DNA from: Oscillospiraceae bacterium
Lineage (GTDB): Bacteria; Bacillota; Clostridia; Oscillospirales; Ruminococcaceae
Reading direction: 5' to 3'
Assembly (NCBI GenBank): GCA_017472965.1
Contig: JAFUNR010000003.1
Coordinates: 18,218 to 82,217, forward strand
DNA length: 64,000 nt
A model generated the notes under the pieces. The model was not told where the DNA came from. It did not search any database and worked only from the letters and a program-made list of their open reading frames with translations. Both the position numbers and the translations under genes were made by a program. This document shows positions 62,359 through 64,000 of this stretch, piece by piece (the first letter of the stretch is position 1; the number at the start of each line of letters is the position of its first letter).

Positions 62359-63213
62359 TCACAAATTCAGCAGCACCAGCGCCGCAAGTCCGCAGGCAAG
62401 ACCCACCAGCTGGCGGGGGATGAATTTTTCCTTGTACAACAGAGCGGAGACCGCAAAGATCACGATCATCTGCCCGCAGGAGAGCACCGGGAAGAAAATG
62501 GAGGAGGCCACCGATGCGATGATGACCATGACCAGCAGATTGGTGGCGCCGTTGCAGATACCGCCCGCCGCAGCCCAGATGCCGCCCTGCTTCACCACCT
62601 GCACAAGACTGCGCCGTTCACATACCACCGCCAGCACCGCAAGTGCCGCAAAACCGAGCAGCAGTGCCGTCACCATGAAATTACCGTTCTGTGCTCCGTC
62701 AAAGGCCAGCTGCTGGGCATTCTGGATCACCGAGCACATGCCGTTGGAGAAAAAAGCCAGCGCCACATACACCACCCACCGCAGCGAAACAGCCTGATCT
62801 GCCGCCGGATCGGAGGGCTTGCGCACAAGGAACAGCGACACCAGCAAAAATACGATACCAATGCACTTGGCGGTCCCCATCGGCTCGTGCCGGAACAAAA
62901 AGCCGTACAGCGTGGGAATGATCAGCGAGTAGGAAAGGATCAGCGAACTGATCGCCAGCGGGCCGGTGCGGATGGCCAGAATGGAAAACACGGTGGCAAG
63001 GGTATATGTCAGAGCAAAGCCCAGCGCATACGGCAGCACCGGCGCTGTGATCTGGATATCCTTTGTGGTAAAAAGAAAGAACAAAAACGCAAACAGCACC
63101 TTGATCGCACCAAAGGTGTAATCACCGTTCAGTCCTTTCAGGCTGTACTGCTTGGTAAAAATATCCTGCACTGTCAGGGTCGTCACACACAGGGCAATGA
63201 GCAAAGCAGACAT
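62359..63213 (-). CDS. EamA/DMT family transporter
   Basis: A 284-residue membrane protein with ten hydrophobic segments in two repeats, ending in F-I-P-R-Q-L-V-G-L-A-C-G-L-A-A-L. It is a distant relative of the transporter at 25111-25947, without close DNA similarity. It has its own consensus promoter (63248-63276) and CGGAGG eight bases before the ATG. The exported or imported metabolite is unknown. Confidence 0.88.
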   Translation of the reverse strand: MSALLIALCVTTLTVQDIFTKQYSLKGLNGDYTFGAIKVLFAFLFFLFTTKDIQITAPVLPYALGFALTYTLATVFSILAIRTGPLAISSLILSYSLIIPTLYGFLFRHEPMGTAKCIGIVFLLVSLFLVRKPSDPAADQAVSLRWVVYVALAFFSNGMCSVIQNAQQLAFDGAQNGNFMVTALLLGFAALAVLAVVCERRSLVQVVKQGGIWAAAGGICNGATNLLVMVIIASVASSIFFPVLSCGQMIVIFAVSALLYKEKFIPRQLVGLACGLAALVLLNL

Positions 63214-63247
63214 GAAAAGTATCCTCCGGTTTCAATCGTTCCTGTCC

Positions 63248-63276
63248 ATTATACCGCCTTGCGCCGCACAAATCAA
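63248..63276 (-). promoter_or_regulatory. promoter of the second EamA gene
   Basis: Minus strand TTGATT (63276-63271), 17-base spacer, TATAAT (63253-63248). Confidence 0.82.
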
Positions 63277-63297
63277 TCCCGTTATCCGGTTAAAAAA

Positions 63298-63332
63298 CGA
63301 AAAGGGAGCCGCCGCAGAATTGCAGCAGCTCC
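63298..63332 (-). terminator. terminator of the PspC gene
   Basis: On the minus strand GGAGCTGCTGCA (63332-63321) pairs with TGCGGCGGCTCC (63316-63305) using two wobble pairs, followed by a T-rich tail. On the plus strand the wobbles become mismatches, so it is directional. Confidence 0.7.
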
Positions 63333-63361
63333 GGTTTCCTGTGGGATCCGCACGCGGGATT

Positions 63362-63562
63362 TTATTCCGCAGGCGGTTCGGGAATGATGACAGCGGCGAT
63401 GATATAGGCCAGCACGCCGCCGCCCACCGCAAAAGCGAGCACCACCGCACCCAGCCGCACCAGCGTGGGGTCGATGTTGAAATATTCGGCAATACCGCCG
63501 CACACCCCGCACAGCATGCGGTGACCGCGGGCCTTATAAAGACGTTTGTTTTCCATGGTCAT
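63362..63562 (-). CDS. PspC domain protein
   Basis: A 66-residue membrane protein. R-M-L-C-G-V-C-G-G-I-A-E-Y-F-N-I-D-P-T-L-V-R near residue 15 is the PspC signature, followed by one membrane helix. PspC proteins sense or respond to envelope stress. GAAAGGAAGG precedes the ATG at 63562; the second ATG two codons later is equally placed. It follows the DUF4097-like gene by 64 bases, a common pairing in Firmicutes. Confidence 0.92.
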   Translation of the reverse strand: MTMENKRLYKARGHRMLCGVCGGIAEYFNIDPTLVRLGAVVLAFAVGGGVLAYIIAAVIIPEPPAE

Positions 63563-63626
63563 ACCTTCCTTTCGTTATCCGGCAGCAGTACGCCGGTTCA
63601 AGATGTGTGTTCTGTTATCCGGCGGC

Positions 63627-64000
63627 TCAGTCTGCATGGATGAGCTCCACGCTGCCCATACCGCATTCGATCTCATAGCGCACCGCAGCGCCGGTGCGGC
63701 GGCTGTCCTCCACGGCAATGCCACCGTATTCCCGGTCATCCAGCCGGACACTGCCCATGCCGCAATCCACCTCGTAATCGTAGTTCTCCACACCGTAAAG
63801 CCGGCAGGTCACATTGCCCAGCCCGCATTCGATACCGGTCTCGCCCAGCAGCGAACCGTTCAGCTCCACACTGCCAATGCCCACAGTGATCTCACAGCTG
63901 CGGCCTACCTCCACATTCTGCAGCACGGCATCGCCCGCGCCGACCTCCAGCTCCAACTCGGTGCAGATAAAGGACTCCGCCTCCAGCGAGCCGGCACCCA
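63627..64000 (-). CDS. DUF4097-like repeat protein, C-terminal part (cut by window edge)
   Basis: The frame is open to the right edge, so this is the C-terminal 123 residues of a longer protein. It shows regular short beta repeats with C-G-M-G-S-V, C-G-L-G-N-V and V-G-I-G-S-V units, typical of the solenoid in DUF4097 putative adhesins often encoded with PspC and membrane-stress genes. The start and any anchor lie outside the window. Confidence 0.75.
   Translation of the reverse strand, partial: GAGSLEAESFICTELELEVGAGDAVLQNVEVGRSCEITVGIGSVELNGSLLGETGIECGLGNVTCRLYGVENYDYEVDCGMGSVRLDDREYGGIAVEDSRRTGAAVRYEIECGMGSVELIHAD

Overview
The window looks like chromosome of a low-motility-gene, GC-rich anaerobic Firmicute of the Oscillospiraceae/Ruminococcaceae type. 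The grounds are strong AAAGGAGG-type ribosome sites, sigma-A promoters with 17-bp spacers, a T-box leader, an F-type ATP synthase with a sodium-type c subunit, a glycyl-radical enzyme, a class B sortase, a YolD-like protein and many intracellular glycoside hydrolases. This placement is an inference from gene content, not a database match. I see no phage genes, insertion sequences or CRISPR array.

Left part (1-16319): the end of an SGNH hydrolase; a sugar-phosphate-isomerase-like protein with an esterase; a phosphodiesterase divergent from a glycyl-radical enzyme, its activase and a sugar-hydrolase TIM barrel; thrS behind a T-box leader (specifier ACC); a PlsC-like acyltransferase with a zinc ribbon and an M42 peptidase; a MATE exporter; an ATC-hydrolase-family protein; and an AraC regulator.

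Middle part (16370-35861): an (alpha/alpha)6-like sugar enzyme divergent from that AraC gene; a long minus-strand run from a Y-family polymerase to a GH172 enzyme; SagB-like oxidoreductase with an EamA transporter; two uncharacterised sugar-related genes (27063-30272); a probable 26-residue microprotein; a flavin reductase; a GPH sugar symporter; sortase B; GNAT and RmlD-like genes; and a DUF4830 protein.

Right part (36004-64000): a complete ATP synthase operon in the order atpZ-I-B-E-F-H-A-G-D-C on the minus strand. Then an arabinan/arabinoxylan-type cluster on the minus strand: three GH51 proteins, two of them tandem paralogues with shared identical DNA tracts, an orphan corrinoid protein, a GH43 enzyme and a Dabb protein. 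Next to it lie a second AraC regulator and a divergent solute-binding lipoprotein without permease genes. After a tRNA-Ala(GGC) come an MMPL transporter coupled to a large GLUG-repeat surface protein, a Gfo/Idh/MocA oxidoreductase, an EamA transporter, PspC and a DUF4097-like protein cut by the right edge.

How the genes fit together: the glycoside hydrolases carry no visible signal peptides, so they should act on oligosaccharides already imported, for which the solute-binding lipoprotein and the GPH symporter are candidate entry routes. Both AraC genes share interlocked divergent promoters with their sugar-related neighbours, which suggests substrate-controlled switches. Energy conservation through a sodium-coupled ATP synthase would suit such a fermenter.
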